This document shows positions 51,164 through 59,295 of a DNA stretch of 64,000 nucleotides, piece after piece. Position 1 is the first letter of the stretch; each line of letters begins with the position of its first letter. Below the pieces are notes generated by a model. The model was not told the origin of the DNA, did not search any database, and saw only the letters and a program-made list of their open reading frames with translations. Both the position numbers and the translations under genes were made by a program. The DNA is from [Mycobacterium] fortunisiensis (GTDB lineage Bacteria > Actinomycetota > Actinomycetes > Mycobacteriales > Mycobacteriaceae). Where the stretch lies: the NCBI RefSeq assembly GCF_019050325.1, contig NZ_VOMB01000024.1:124001-188000 (forward strand). Reading direction: 5' to 3'.

Positions 51164-52009
51164 TCAGCGCATCAGGTGGGCACGGGCGAACTGCAGTGAC
51201 TCGGTCAGCAGCGCCTCGCGTTCGGCGGCGGTCTTGGCCGCCGAGGTGGTGACCTCCAGCACGACGTGGCCGGCGAAGTCGCCGGCCGCCAGCAGCCGGC
51301 ACACCTCGGCGACGGGCTGGGTTCCGCGGCCGGGGACCAGATGCTCGTCGGTGGACGCGCCCTTGCCGTCGCACAGGTGCAGGTGCACCAGACCGTCGCC
51401 CATCCGATGGGCCATCTCCATGGCGTCGGTGCCCGCCGTCGCGGTGTGGCTCAGGTCGAGCGTGTAGTGCGCGTGGTTGCCGTCCAGCGGGTCGTAGGAC
51501 GGTGCGAACGCCGAGATGCCCGGTCCCGGCCTGCCGCCGCGCTTACGCATCCGTTCCACCGAGGTGCCGCCGGCGCCGAAGAACCGGTCGGCGCGGAACG
51601 GGAACATGTTCTCGACCGCCACCAGCACCTCGCTGTCGGCCTCCAGCGCGGCCACCTGGTCGCTGAATCCCTCGGCGTAGCGCCGCTGCCAGCGGAACGG
51701 CGGATGCACGACGACCGTCTGGGCGCCCAGCTGTTCGGCGGCGCGCACGCTGCGTTCGAGCTTCGAGATCGGGTTGGCACCCCACACCCGCTGCGAGATC
51801 AGCAGGCAGGGTGCATGCACCGACAACACCGGGATTCCATAGTGAGACGACAACGCGGCTACGGCTTCCACGGACTGGCTGACCGATTCGGCCCACACCA
51901 TCAACTCGACACCGTCGTAGCCGAGCCGGGCCGCGTACTCGAAGGCGGCCTCGGTTCTCAGCGGGTAGACGGACGCGGTCGACAGACCGACCTTGATGGC
52001 TGGGCGCAC
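51164..52009 (-). CDS. Sugar phosphate isomerase/epimerase family protein
   Basis: A 281-residue TIM-barrel (xylose isomerase-like AP-endonuclease family 2 fold). Seen: VGLSTASVYPLRTEAAFEYAARLGYDGVELMVW, VLSVHAPCLLISQRVWGANP, a metal-binding YTLDLSHTATAGTDAM and GDGLVHLHLCDGKGASTDEHLVPGRG with the conserved His and Glu/Asp residues. Start GTG 52009. Counterpart of Rv0498. Substrate unknown; it may act on a sugar or an endonuclease-type substrate. Ends near the thioesterase gene with 14 bp between. Confidence 0.86.
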   Translation of the reverse strand: MRPAIKVGLSTASVYPLRTEAAFEYAARLGYDGVELMVWAESVSQSVEAVAALSSHYGIPVLSVHAPCLLISQRVWGANPISKLERSVRAAEQLGAQTVVVHPPFRWQRRYAEGFSDQVAALEADSEVLVAVENMFPFRADRFFGAGGTSVERMRKRGGRPGPGISAFAPSYDPLDGNHAHYTLDLSHTATAGTDAMEMAHRMGDGLVHLHLCDGKGASTDEHLVPGRGTQPVAEVCRLLAAGDFAGHVVLEVTTSAAKTAAEREALLTESLQFARAHLMR

Positions 52010-52058
52010 AACGGCAATTGTGTCTGGTGCGGTTGGACTCTTCGCGTCTGCCAGGGTG

Positions 52059-53156
52059 CTAACTCGCCTGCAGCAACGCCAGCGGTCCGAACGTCACCAG
52101 CGCCCCGACCGCGACCGCGGTCAGCGTGCTGCCGATGTCCTCGGTCTTGCGGACCACCCGCACGCCCCCGGCCAGGCCGAGGATGACCAGCACACCGAGC
52201 ACCAGGGCCACGATGGTGTTCCACTTCCACAGCTGATCGAACGCGATGAACAGCCCGGCCCCGAAGGCCACCGCGATCACGCACTGACCGACGATCCACA
52301 ACCCGCGCACCAGCGGGGAGCTGGGCTGCTCGTCCTCGTCGAAGTCGTCGAACTCGTCGGCCTCGTCACCCCGGGCCGGCTCGTCGTCATGATCGAGATC
52401 GGCGTCGTCGAAGCCGGCGCGGCCGCGCGGGCGGCGGGCCACGTCGTCGGCGACGGACTCCCCGCCGAACAGCGGGCCCAGCGACGAGTACGAGCCGTCG
52501 CCGCCGTAGCTGTCGGAGTAGTCGTCGGCGTAGTCCGGAAAGTCCCCGAAGCCCGGGTAGCCGGCATCCTCGGCCGCTTCCGACTCGGCGTGGGTGTCCT
52601 CGGCTTCGTCCGTCTCGGTGCCGTCGAACTCGTCGAGCGGGTCCGGGCTCATCCGTTCGGCACCGGTGCCCGACGGTTGGTAGTCGGGCTTGGGCCGCCG
52701 CTTGGACGGCGCGCGACGTGGGCGCGGGCGGAACTCGACGGGCTCGGGGTCGGCCTCGCGGGCGGCCAGGTGCGCGTCGTAGTCGTCCTCGGCCTCGGTG
52801 GGGACCACCTCGGGTTCCGGTGGCGCGACCCGGGCCGGTCGCGGGCCGCCGTTGCGCCCGCCGCGTCCGCGGGGCTCGTCGACGATCGGCTCCACGACGG
52901 TGGTGTCGGCCATCGGATCGGGCCGCGTGGCGGGGCTGAAGCCGGCCGGCTCGTCCTGCGGCTCGGGTTCGTCCATGTCGTCGGTGATGACCGGGATCTC
53001 GCCGGTGAGCTCGGCGACGGTCACCGCATCGCTGTTAGCGCGCCGGCGACGACGACGGCCGCCGACCGGTGGTGCTCCGATCGTCCCGTTCTTCGCCAGC
53101 AGCTCCGCGACCGAGATGGGCCGGGTGCCGGATGGGCTGTTTTCTGGTCCTGTCAT
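52059..53156 (-). CDS. Acidic-headed conserved membrane protein
   Basis: A 365-residue protein. Residues 1-280 are disordered, rich in Asp, Glu, Pro and Arg (EFDDFDEDEQPSS, DLDHDDEPARG); the C-terminus has two to three membrane helices (GLWIVGQCVIAVAFGAGLFIAF, TIVALVLGVLVILGLAGGV, and LTAVAVGALVTFGPLALL). Its start overlaps the Ppx gene stop by 4 nt. Rv0497 is the counterpart (about 310 residues). No function is known; the long acidic tail suggests a cytoplasmic interaction surface. Confidence 0.85.
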   Translation of the reverse strand: MTGPENSPSGTRPISVAELLAKNGTIGAPPVGGRRRRRRANSDAVTVAELTGEIPVITDDMDEPEPQDEPAGFSPATRPDPMADTTVVEPIVDEPRGRGGRNGGPRPARVAPPEPEVVPTEAEDDYDAHLAAREADPEPVEFRPRPRRAPSKRRPKPDYQPSGTGAERMSPDPLDEFDGTETDEAEDTHAESEAAEDAGYPGFGDFPDYADDYSDSYGGDGSYSSLGPLFGGESVADDVARRPRGRAGFDDADLDHDDEPARGDEADEFDDFDEDEQPSSPLVRGLWIVGQCVIAVAFGAGLFIAFDQLWKWNTIVALVLGVLVILGLAGGVRVVRKTEDIGSTLTAVAVGALVTFGPLALLQAS

Positions 53157-54157
53157 ACCTGTGTGCCTTTGGGGCTAGCTTTCCTCAAACGTCCAGCATC
53201 CCGCGCAGACGTCTCTACCAAGGCTGTGCCGTCGGCCTCGCTGTCGAGTTTCCGCAGAATCAGCCCCTCTCGCAACGCCCAGGGGCAAATGTCGACGGAA
53301 TCGATCTCCAGTGCTCGCATACTAGCTTCAGCTACCAAAGCACCGGCCACGATCTGTGGTGCCCGCTCGGCACTCACCCCTTCCAGTTCGGCACGGTCAG
53401 CCGCTGTCATCCTAGAGATGAAAGCTATGAGCTGTCTTAATCCAGTCGCGGTGAGGGTGCGCTTGACCCGCGGACCCGCCCCGGACGGGGCCGCACCGGT
53501 CAGCCGGGCCAGCGATCGGAAGGTCTTCGAGGTCGCCACCGCCAGGTCGGGGTTGCCGGACCGGCGCATGGTGACGGCGGGGTCGGCGAGCTCATTGGCC
53601 AGCCAGTCCCGCAGCATCGCGACCCGGCGCCGTCCAGGAGGGTCTTCGGTGAGCCACTCCCTGGTCAGCCGGCCCGCACCCAGCGGCAGGGACAGTGCCA
53701 CCTCGGGTTCTTCGTCGACCCCGCTGGACAGCTCCAGGGAGCCACCACCGATGTCGATGTTGACGATGCGGCCGGCGCTCCAGCCATACCAGCGGCGCAC
53801 CGCCAGGAAAGTCAGCCGGGATTCGTCGACGCCGCTGAGCACGCCGAGCGAAACCCCGGTCTCGGCCCGCACCCGGGCCAGTACCTCTTCGGAGTTGGTG
53901 GCGTCGCGCACCGCGGAGGTGGCAAACGCCATCAGCTCCGCGCATCCCGAGCTGGTGGCAATCTTGGCGAACTCGTCGACGGTGGCGACCAGGCTGTCGG
54001 CGCCCTTGCGGGTGAGCTTGCCCGAATCGTCGATGGCCTCCGCGAGCCGCAACGCGGCCTTGGTCGAGCTCATCGGGGTGGGATGACCGCCACGGCGCGC
54101 ATCCACCACGAGGAGATGAACCGTGTTGCTCCCGACATCGAGCACGCCTAACCGCAC
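53153..54157 (-). CDS. Exopolyphosphatase/guanosine pentaphosphate phosphohydrolase (Ppx/GppA)
   Basis: A 334-residue member of the acetate/sugar kinase-Hsp70 fold Ppx/GppA family, removing terminal phosphate from polyphosphate. Phosphate 1 motif VLDVGSNTVHLLVVDA at the start; phosphate 2 IDIGGGSLELSSGV; general base in the same region. Rv0496, reported as exopolyphosphatase acting on short chains, is the counterpart (about 328 residues). GTG 54157. The C-terminal helical domain of full-length Ppx is missing, as in the M. tuberculosis protein. It is followed by the acidic membrane protein. Confidence 0.92.
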   Translation of the reverse strand: MRLGVLDVGSNTVHLLVVDARRGGHPTPMSSTKAALRLAEAIDDSGKLTRKGADSLVATVDEFAKIATSSGCAELMAFATSAVRDATNSEEVLARVRAETGVSLGVLSGVDESRLTFLAVRRWYGWSAGRIVNIDIGGGSLELSSGVDEEPEVALSLPLGAGRLTREWLTEDPPGRRRVAMLRDWLANELADPAVTMRRSGNPDLAVATSKTFRSLARLTGAAPSGAGPRVKRTLTATGLRQLIAFISRMTAADRAELEGVSAERAPQIVAGALVAEASMRALEIDSVDICPWALREGLILRKLDSEADGTALVETSARDAGRLRKASPKGTQV

Positions 54158-54307
54158 CGCACCAACCTAACCGCAGCCCAGGCGGGCTCTGTGGCCGGTG
54201 TGCCCGCAGCTTGCCGGGGCCGATCGTCGCGGGCTGCGGTGTGATCCGCCGCGCGTCGTGGCGCGGCTGGGAAATGTGTTCGGCCATATAGAGGTAGCGT
54301 TTGGGGC

Positions 54308-55084
54308 GTGACAGATGTGCATCCCGGTGAGGTGGAACTGGACTTTGCCCGCGAGTGGGTGGAGTTCTATGACCCCGAGGATGCGACACATCTGATCGCG
54401 GCCGACATGACGTGGTTGTTGTCCCGTTGGACGTGCGTGTTCGGCACCCCGGCCTGCCAGGGCACGGTCGAGGGTCGTCCCGACGACGGCTGCTGCTCGC
54501 ACGGCGCGTTCCTGTCCGACGACGACGACCGGGCCCGGCTCGATGACGCGGTCGCCCAGCTCACCGACGAGGACTGGCAGTTCCGGGAGAAGGGCCTGGG
54601 CCGTAAGGGCTACCTGGAGGACGACGAGTACGACGGCAAGCCCAACCTGCGCACCCGAAAGTACAAAGGGGCGTGCATCTTTCTGAACCGTCCCGGCTTC
54701 GCCGGCGGGATCGGCTGCGCGCTGCACAGCAAGGCCCTCAAGCTGGGTGTCGAGCCGCTGACGATGAAGCCCGACGTGTGCTGGCAGCTGCCGATCCGGC
54801 GCAGCCAGGAATGGGTGACCCGGCCCGACGACACCCAGATCCTGCGGACCGTCATCACCGAATACGACCGGCGCGGCTGGGGCGAGGGCGGCTCCGATCT
54901 GCACTGGTACTGCACCGGGGATCCGGCCGCCCATGTCGGGGCCCGCCCGGTGTTCGAGTCCTACGCACCTGAACTCACCGCGGTGCTCGGTGAGAAGGCC
55001 TACGCCGAATTGGCCGCGATGTGCCGGCGGCGCAGCGCGCTGGGCCTGGTCGCGGTGCACCCGGCGACCCGACTGGCCGAGTAG
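54308..55084 (+). CDS. Conserved cysteine-rich mycobacterial protein
   Basis: A 258-residue protein, counterpart of Rv0495c. The N-terminal third holds a cysteine cluster (WTCVFGTPACQG then DGCCSHGAFL), followed by ACIFLNRPGFAGGIGCALHSKAL and PDVCWQLPIRR. The spacing suggests a bound metal or iron-sulphur centre, like YkgJ-type proteins, but this is inference. It is divergent from ppx. Function is unknown; the cysteines are the main clue. Confidence 0.78.
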   Translation: MTDVHPGEVELDFAREWVEFYDPEDATHLIAADMTWLLSRWTCVFGTPACQGTVEGRPDDGCCSHGAFLSDDDDRARLDDAVAQLTDEDWQFREKGLGRKGYLEDDEYDGKPNLRTRKYKGACIFLNRPGFAGGIGCALHSKALKLGVEPLTMKPDVCWQLPIRRSQEWVTRPDDTQILRTVITEYDRRGWGEGGSDLHWYCTGDPAAHVGARPVFESYAPELTAVLGEKAYAELAAMCRRRSALGLVAVHPATRLAE

Positions 55085-55098
55085 TCGCGCCGGCCGCC

Positions 55099-56718
55099 CT
55101 AGCGTCGCCCGGCCAGGACCGCCTCGATGTTGCGTTCGGCCAGTGCCGTGATGGTCATGAACGGGTTGCAGCCCAGGTAGCCGGGTATCAGCGACGCGTC
55201 GTTGACGTACAGGTTCTGGTACCCGTGGACCCGGCCGAACGCATCCGTGGCCGCACCGCGCACACAACCGCCCAGCGGATGCACGGTGTTGGGGGCGAAG
55301 ACCTCGCCGGAGAAGATGTCGTCGCGGTACTCCACCCCGTTGGCCCCGGTGAGCTTGTCGAAGACCGCTCGCGTGCGCTCGACCAGGTGGTCGGTGTGGG
55401 CGGTGGGCCAGTCGATGGTGATCGAATCGGAGCCGCGGTCGTAGCTGATCTCGGCCCGGTCGCCCGTCTTGACCATCACGTAGTAGCCGAGCATGTAGGT
55501 CTCGACGGGCAGCGGGATCGAGAACATGGTGGCGTACACCGGGTTTTCCGGGTCCGCCCGGCCATCGAGGTTGATCAGTCCGAGCAGCGATTGCTGGGTG
55601 CCGGCCGGATCGCTGTCGTTGAGCCAGTGCGCCACCATCATGTCGCCGTTGTTGCCGTACCCGCGTCCCACGGCATCGTGCAGATCCGGTAGCGCCCCGG
55701 TTTCCCTGGCGCGCAACAGGATCTGATTGGTGCCCAGCACCCCGGCACTCAAAAACAGCTGTGTGCAGCCGATTTCCTGGCGGCCGGTCTCTGTCCCCCA
55801 GCGGTCGATCGACCGGGTGGACACCACGTACTCGTCGCGGCCCTCCCGGCGGATCGCGGTCACCTCGGTCAGCGGTCGCACCGTGACGTTGCCGGTGGCC
55901 ACCGCCGAAGCCAGGTAGGTCTGGTCGACACTGCCCACCCGGCCGTGGTTGTTCCCGAACTGCTGCTCGAACGCGAACGCCGACCGTTCAACGGTGCCGG
56001 CCTCCTCGCCCAGCATGTAGTCGAACGAGTAGGCGCTGCCGCTGTAGTCGACGGGATAGCCTGCCGCAGCGGCATATTGGCGGCCCACCCGGGCGAACTG
56101 GAACCACGGCGTGCGCTCGAACCAGTCCATGTCGCGGTAACTGATCCGCAGGGTCTGCTCGGCCCGCGGCAGGTAGGTCCCGAAGAACTCGTCCGCCCCG
56201 ATGTCGGGGAAGCACTCGGCAACCTGGCCAGGGGTCGGGATTGCCGCCACCGCCGCGTTGACCAGTGATCCCCCACCCACTCCGACGCCGTGGAAAACTC
56301 GATGGGCGCCGTGGGTGGACTTGTCGCAGACACCGGCCTGGACCGGCTGCGCGGACGGCGCGTGCTGCGCCACCGATTCGATCGAAAACCCCTCGAACGA
56401 GGTGACCAGGCTCGGCGGGACGGCCTGGAACCACCCGGCCCGGGTGTCGGCGGGCAACATCTTCGTGAAGCGCCGGCCGTCTTCGTCGGGGGTGTCCCAG
56501 GACCGGCCCTTCTCGATGACCAGGGTCTCGATTCCGGCTTGCCCCAGGCGAAGTGCTGACACCCCGCCGCCGTATCCGCTGCCCACCACGATCGCCGGGT
56601 AGTGCGCCCGCGGCGCGCTCGGCTCGGGGTGGCGGTGCACCAGCCAGCCCGCCCCGCCCGCGCCCAGCGCGGCGGCCGCACCGACGCCGAACAGCTGCCT
56701 GCGCGACAGCGTGCTCAT
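55099..56718 (-). CDS. Tat-exported GMC oxidoreductase (cholesterol oxidase-like)
   Basis: A 539-residue flavoprotein. The Tat signal is LSRRQLFGVGAAAALGAGGAG. FAD binding: AIVVGSGYGGGVSALRLGQAG; HGVGVGGGSLVNAA; and the C-terminal HPLGGCV and NPFMTITALAERN, which carry the catalytic His and Asn of class I cholesterol oxidases. In a recalled alignment the Glu of the known enzymes (in FAEIAPLP) aligns with Thr in VYATMFSIPLP here, so isomerisation may be lost or another alcohol is used. It ends an operon with AlkB (4-nt overlap). Confidence 0.86.
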   Translation of the reverse strand: MSTLSRRQLFGVGAAAALGAGGAGWLVHRHPEPSAPRAHYPAIVVGSGYGGGVSALRLGQAGIETLVIEKGRSWDTPDEDGRRFTKMLPADTRAGWFQAVPPSLVTSFEGFSIESVAQHAPSAQPVQAGVCDKSTHGAHRVFHGVGVGGGSLVNAAVAAIPTPGQVAECFPDIGADEFFGTYLPRAEQTLRISYRDMDWFERTPWFQFARVGRQYAAAAGYPVDYSGSAYSFDYMLGEEAGTVERSAFAFEQQFGNNHGRVGSVDQTYLASAVATGNVTVRPLTEVTAIRREGRDEYVVSTRSIDRWGTETGRQEIGCTQLFLSAGVLGTNQILLRARETGALPDLHDAVGRGYGNNGDMMVAHWLNDSDPAGTQQSLLGLINLDGRADPENPVYATMFSIPLPVETYMLGYYVMVKTGDRAEISYDRGSDSITIDWPTAHTDHLVERTRAVFDKLTGANGVEYRDDIFSGEVFAPNTVHPLGGCVRGAATDAFGRVHGYQNLYVNDASLIPGYLGCNPFMTITALAERNIEAVLAGRR

Positions 56719-57920
56719 GCGGCGCGCGTTTCGTGGACGCGCAGGAGGTGGTCGCGGCGGCGCGGATCGAGGGCGGCCAGCTCGATCCGGCCCGCGTAGT
56801 GCGCGATCACGCGAGGGTCCATGACCCGGCGCCACAGCGGCGGCACCAGGGCCAGCATCAGCATCGTGCCGTAGCCGGCCGGTAGTTGCGGGGCCGTCTG
56901 TACGCTGCGCAAGTTCTGGTAGCGCCGTTGGGGATTGGTGTGGTGATCCGAGTGGCGCTGCAGATGGAACAGGAAGATGTTCGCCACCAGGGTGTTGGCG
57001 TTCCAGCTGTGCTGTGTGGACACCCGTTCGTAGCGACCGTCGGGCAGCCGTGCCCGGCGCAGGCCGTAGTGCTCGATGTAGTTCACCGCTTCGAGCAGGC
57101 CGACACCGACCACGGCCTGTCCGGCCAGCAGCGGCAGTACCACCGGTCCGAACCAGACGGCCAACCCGGCGAACAGCGCCGCGCTCGTCAGCCAGGTGCT
57201 GAGCACGTCGTTCTGCAACGTCCACGGCGAGCGTCCGTGCCGGGCCAGCCGGCGGGCCTCCAATCCCCAGGCCGAACGCAGTCCGCCGATTACCGACCGT
57301 CCGATGAAGCGGTAAAGGCTTTGTCCCAGCATCGAACTGGCCGGATCATCCGGGGTGGCGACGCGGGCATGGTGGCCGCGATTGTGCTCGACGGCGAAGT
57401 GGCCGTAGCAGGTCTGGGCCAGGGCGGCCCGGCTCAGCCGCCGTTCGAGGCGGGCATTCTTGTGTCCCAACTCGTGCGCGGCGTTGATGCCGATACCGCC
57501 GACGATGCCCACCGTCACCAGCAGCCCGAGCCGGTCGGCCACCGACAGCGCCACCCAGCCGCCGCCGCTGAACACCCAGCAGGCGAAGACCAACGACAGG
57601 TACTGATTGGGTAGGTACAGGCAGGTGGCCCAGCGATACCAGGGGTCACGGTCGAGATCGACATAGGCCCCCTCGGCCGGATTGCTGCTGTCGGTCCCGA
57701 CGAGGTGGTCCAAAAGCGGCATCAGCACGAACGCCAGCACCGGCCCCAACCACCAAAACCAGCTGAGGCCGGTGACTTTCACCGCCAGCCAGGAGAGCAC
57801 CACCAAGCCGGGGACGACCGCGGCGAGCGGCCAGAGGTAGCGCTTGGGATCGTGGCGGCGGCCCTGATTCCCCGGCCGGCCCGGTGCGCTGCCCGGGTCA
57901 GTGAATGCGGGTTCCACCAT
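56715..57920 (-). CDS. AlkB-family membrane non-haem di-iron monooxygenase
   Basis: About 401 residues, with several membrane helices and the eight-histidine di-iron motif of alkane 1-monooxygenases: NAAHELGHK, FAVEHNRGHHARVATPDDPASS, and LQRHSDHHTNPQRRY; NYIEHYGL between. These enzymes hydroxylate terminal methyl groups and need rubredoxin, which is not encoded here. Unlike alkB elsewhere, it sits between a class III aminotransferase (overlap 23 nt) and a GMC oxidase (overlap 4 nt). The substrate may be a lipid or a polyprenyl-linked chain rather than an alkane. Confidence 0.9.
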   Translation of the reverse strand: MVEPAFTDPGSAPGRPGNQGRRHDPKRYLWPLAAVVPGLVVLSWLAVKVTGLSWFWWLGPVLAFVLMPLLDHLVGTDSSNPAEGAYVDLDRDPWYRWATCLYLPNQYLSLVFACWVFSGGGWVALSVADRLGLLVTVGIVGGIGINAAHELGHKNARLERRLSRAALAQTCYGHFAVEHNRGHHARVATPDDPASSMLGQSLYRFIGRSVIGGLRSAWGLEARRLARHGRSPWTLQNDVLSTWLTSAALFAGLAVWFGPVVLPLLAGQAVVGVGLLEAVNYIEHYGLRRARLPDGRYERVSTQHSWNANTLVANIFLFHLQRHSDHHTNPQRRYQNLRSVQTAPQLPAGYGTMLMLALVPPLWRRVMDPRVIAHYAGRIELAALDPRRRDHLLRVHETRAA

Positions 57921-59292
57921 CACCACCCCCGCCCGGCCGTTCTTCGAGCCGGCGCGGCTGCGCCGAGCGCCGGACCGCGGGCGCCACGGGCCGCCCGATC
58001 AGCAACCCGTCCACCGACTTTCGGTCCACGGCATGGCGATACACCCGCAGCGCGGCATCGACGGCGGCGACCGTGCGGGCGACGGCGGTGTCGTCGTGGG
58101 CGGCCGAGGTGACGAACGATTGGCCGAGCACCCCGTGTTTCAACAGCTCCTGCAGGAACAGCGCACGGAAGGCCTGCGACGGTTCCAGCTGGGCATCGCG
58201 CGTCACGAAGACCAGACACGAGGGCCGGCCGATCACCTGCACGTGTGCCGACAGCCCGTGCCCGGCGGCCGCGGCGGTGACACCGTCGGCCAGCAATTGC
58301 CCGGCGTGCTCCATGCGGGCGATGGGGGCGCCGTCGGCGTAGGCCGCGACCACCGCCCGGAAGGCTGCCAGCGCAGCGGTTTCCGGACCGTGGGTGGTCG
58401 ACAACAGGAACACCCGATCGCGATCGGTCCGCAACCCACCGAGCTCCATGACCTCGCGCTTGCCGGCGAGCGCGGACAGCGGGAAGCCGTTGCCCATGGC
58501 CTTTCCCCAGCACGACAGGTCCGGCGTGACCCTGTACACCTCCTGTGCCCCACCGGCCGACCAGCGGAAGCCGGTGATCATCTCGTCGAACACCAGCAGG
58601 GTGCCGGTCCGGTCACACAGTTCACGGACCGCCGTGAGATACCCCGGCTCGGGTTCGGCGGTGGCGGTCGCGGCCTCCATCACGATGCAGGCAACATCGT
58701 TGTGCCGCAACTGATCTTCCAGGGCCGGCAGGTCGTTGTAGCGAAAGCGCACGGTGCCGGCCACGGCCGGTGCCGGGATCCCGGCAGCCATCGCCGTGGT
58801 GCCGATGAACCAGTCGTCGGAGGAGAAGAACGGCTGGTCGCAGATCGCGACCTTGGTGCGCCCGGTGAACGCCCGGGCCAGCCGCACCGCGGCGGTGGTC
58901 ACGTCCGACCCGTTCTTGGCGAACTTCACCATGTCGGCCCCCGGCACCAGCCGGAGAAAGTCCTCGGCCGCGGCGAGCTCGTGCACGGTGGGCCGGCTGA
59001 AGTTGACGCCGTCGGCGATCGCTGCGCATACCGCCTCGTTGACCGGGGCGTAGGCGTGGCCCAATGTGACTGCACGCAGACCCATTCCGTATTCGATGAA
59101 CTCGTTGCCGTCGGCATCCCAGACCCGGCATCCGCGGCCGCGCACCAGCACCGGTGCCATGGATTCCGGATACTGGTCCGATCCGCGGGCGTAGGTGTGC
59201 GCCCCTCCCGGCACCAGTTCGTGCAGCCTGGCCTGCAGGTGATTGGACCGCTCGAATGTGGTGCGCGGTGGCATGGTCGGTTCGGCACGCAC
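57898..59292 (-). CDS. Class III PLP aminotransferase (GSA-aminotransferase-like)
   Basis: A 464-residue class III fold, similar to HemL and sharing LVPGGAHTYARGSDQYP, GMGLRAVTLGHAYAPVN, FAKNGSDVTTAAVRLARAFTGR, VFDEMITGF and the lysine region SCWGKAMGNGFPLSALAG. It is a second GSA-like enzyme in the window (hemL is at 20387), but the sequence differs and the context is an exopolysaccharide locus, so it more likely transaminates an aldehyde or a keto sugar. Start GTG 59292 (alternative ATG 59274). The C-terminal 30 residues are basic and low-complexity. Confidence 0.85.
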   Translation of the reverse strand: MRAEPTMPPRTTFERSNHLQARLHELVPGGAHTYARGSDQYPESMAPVLVRGRGCRVWDADGNEFIEYGMGLRAVTLGHAYAPVNEAVCAAIADGVNFSRPTVHELAAAEDFLRLVPGADMVKFAKNGSDVTTAAVRLARAFTGRTKVAICDQPFFSSDDWFIGTTAMAAGIPAPAVAGTVRFRYNDLPALEDQLRHNDVACIVMEAATATAEPEPGYLTAVRELCDRTGTLLVFDEMITGFRWSAGGAQEVYRVTPDLSCWGKAMGNGFPLSALAGKREVMELGGLRTDRDRVFLLSTTHGPETAALAAFRAVVAAYADGAPIARMEHAGQLLADGVTAAAAGHGLSAHVQVIGRPSCLVFVTRDAQLEPSQAFRALFLQELLKHGVLGQSFVTSAAHDDTAVARTVAAVDAALRVYRHAVDRKSVDGLLIGRPVAPAVRRSAQPRRLEERPGGGGDGGTRIH

Positions 59293-59295
59293 GGC

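Noticed and set aside
55099..57225. A 708-residue form of the GMC oxidase
   Set aside because: The first 169 residues overlap alkB in another frame; the Tat signal begins at ATG 56718, which overlaps the alkB stop.
57898..59292. Second hemL (haem pathway) assignment for the GSA-like aminotransferase
   Set aside because: A full hemL is present at 20387 next to cytochrome genes; this copy is in a glycan/oxidase operon and differs in sequence, so a different substrate is likelier.
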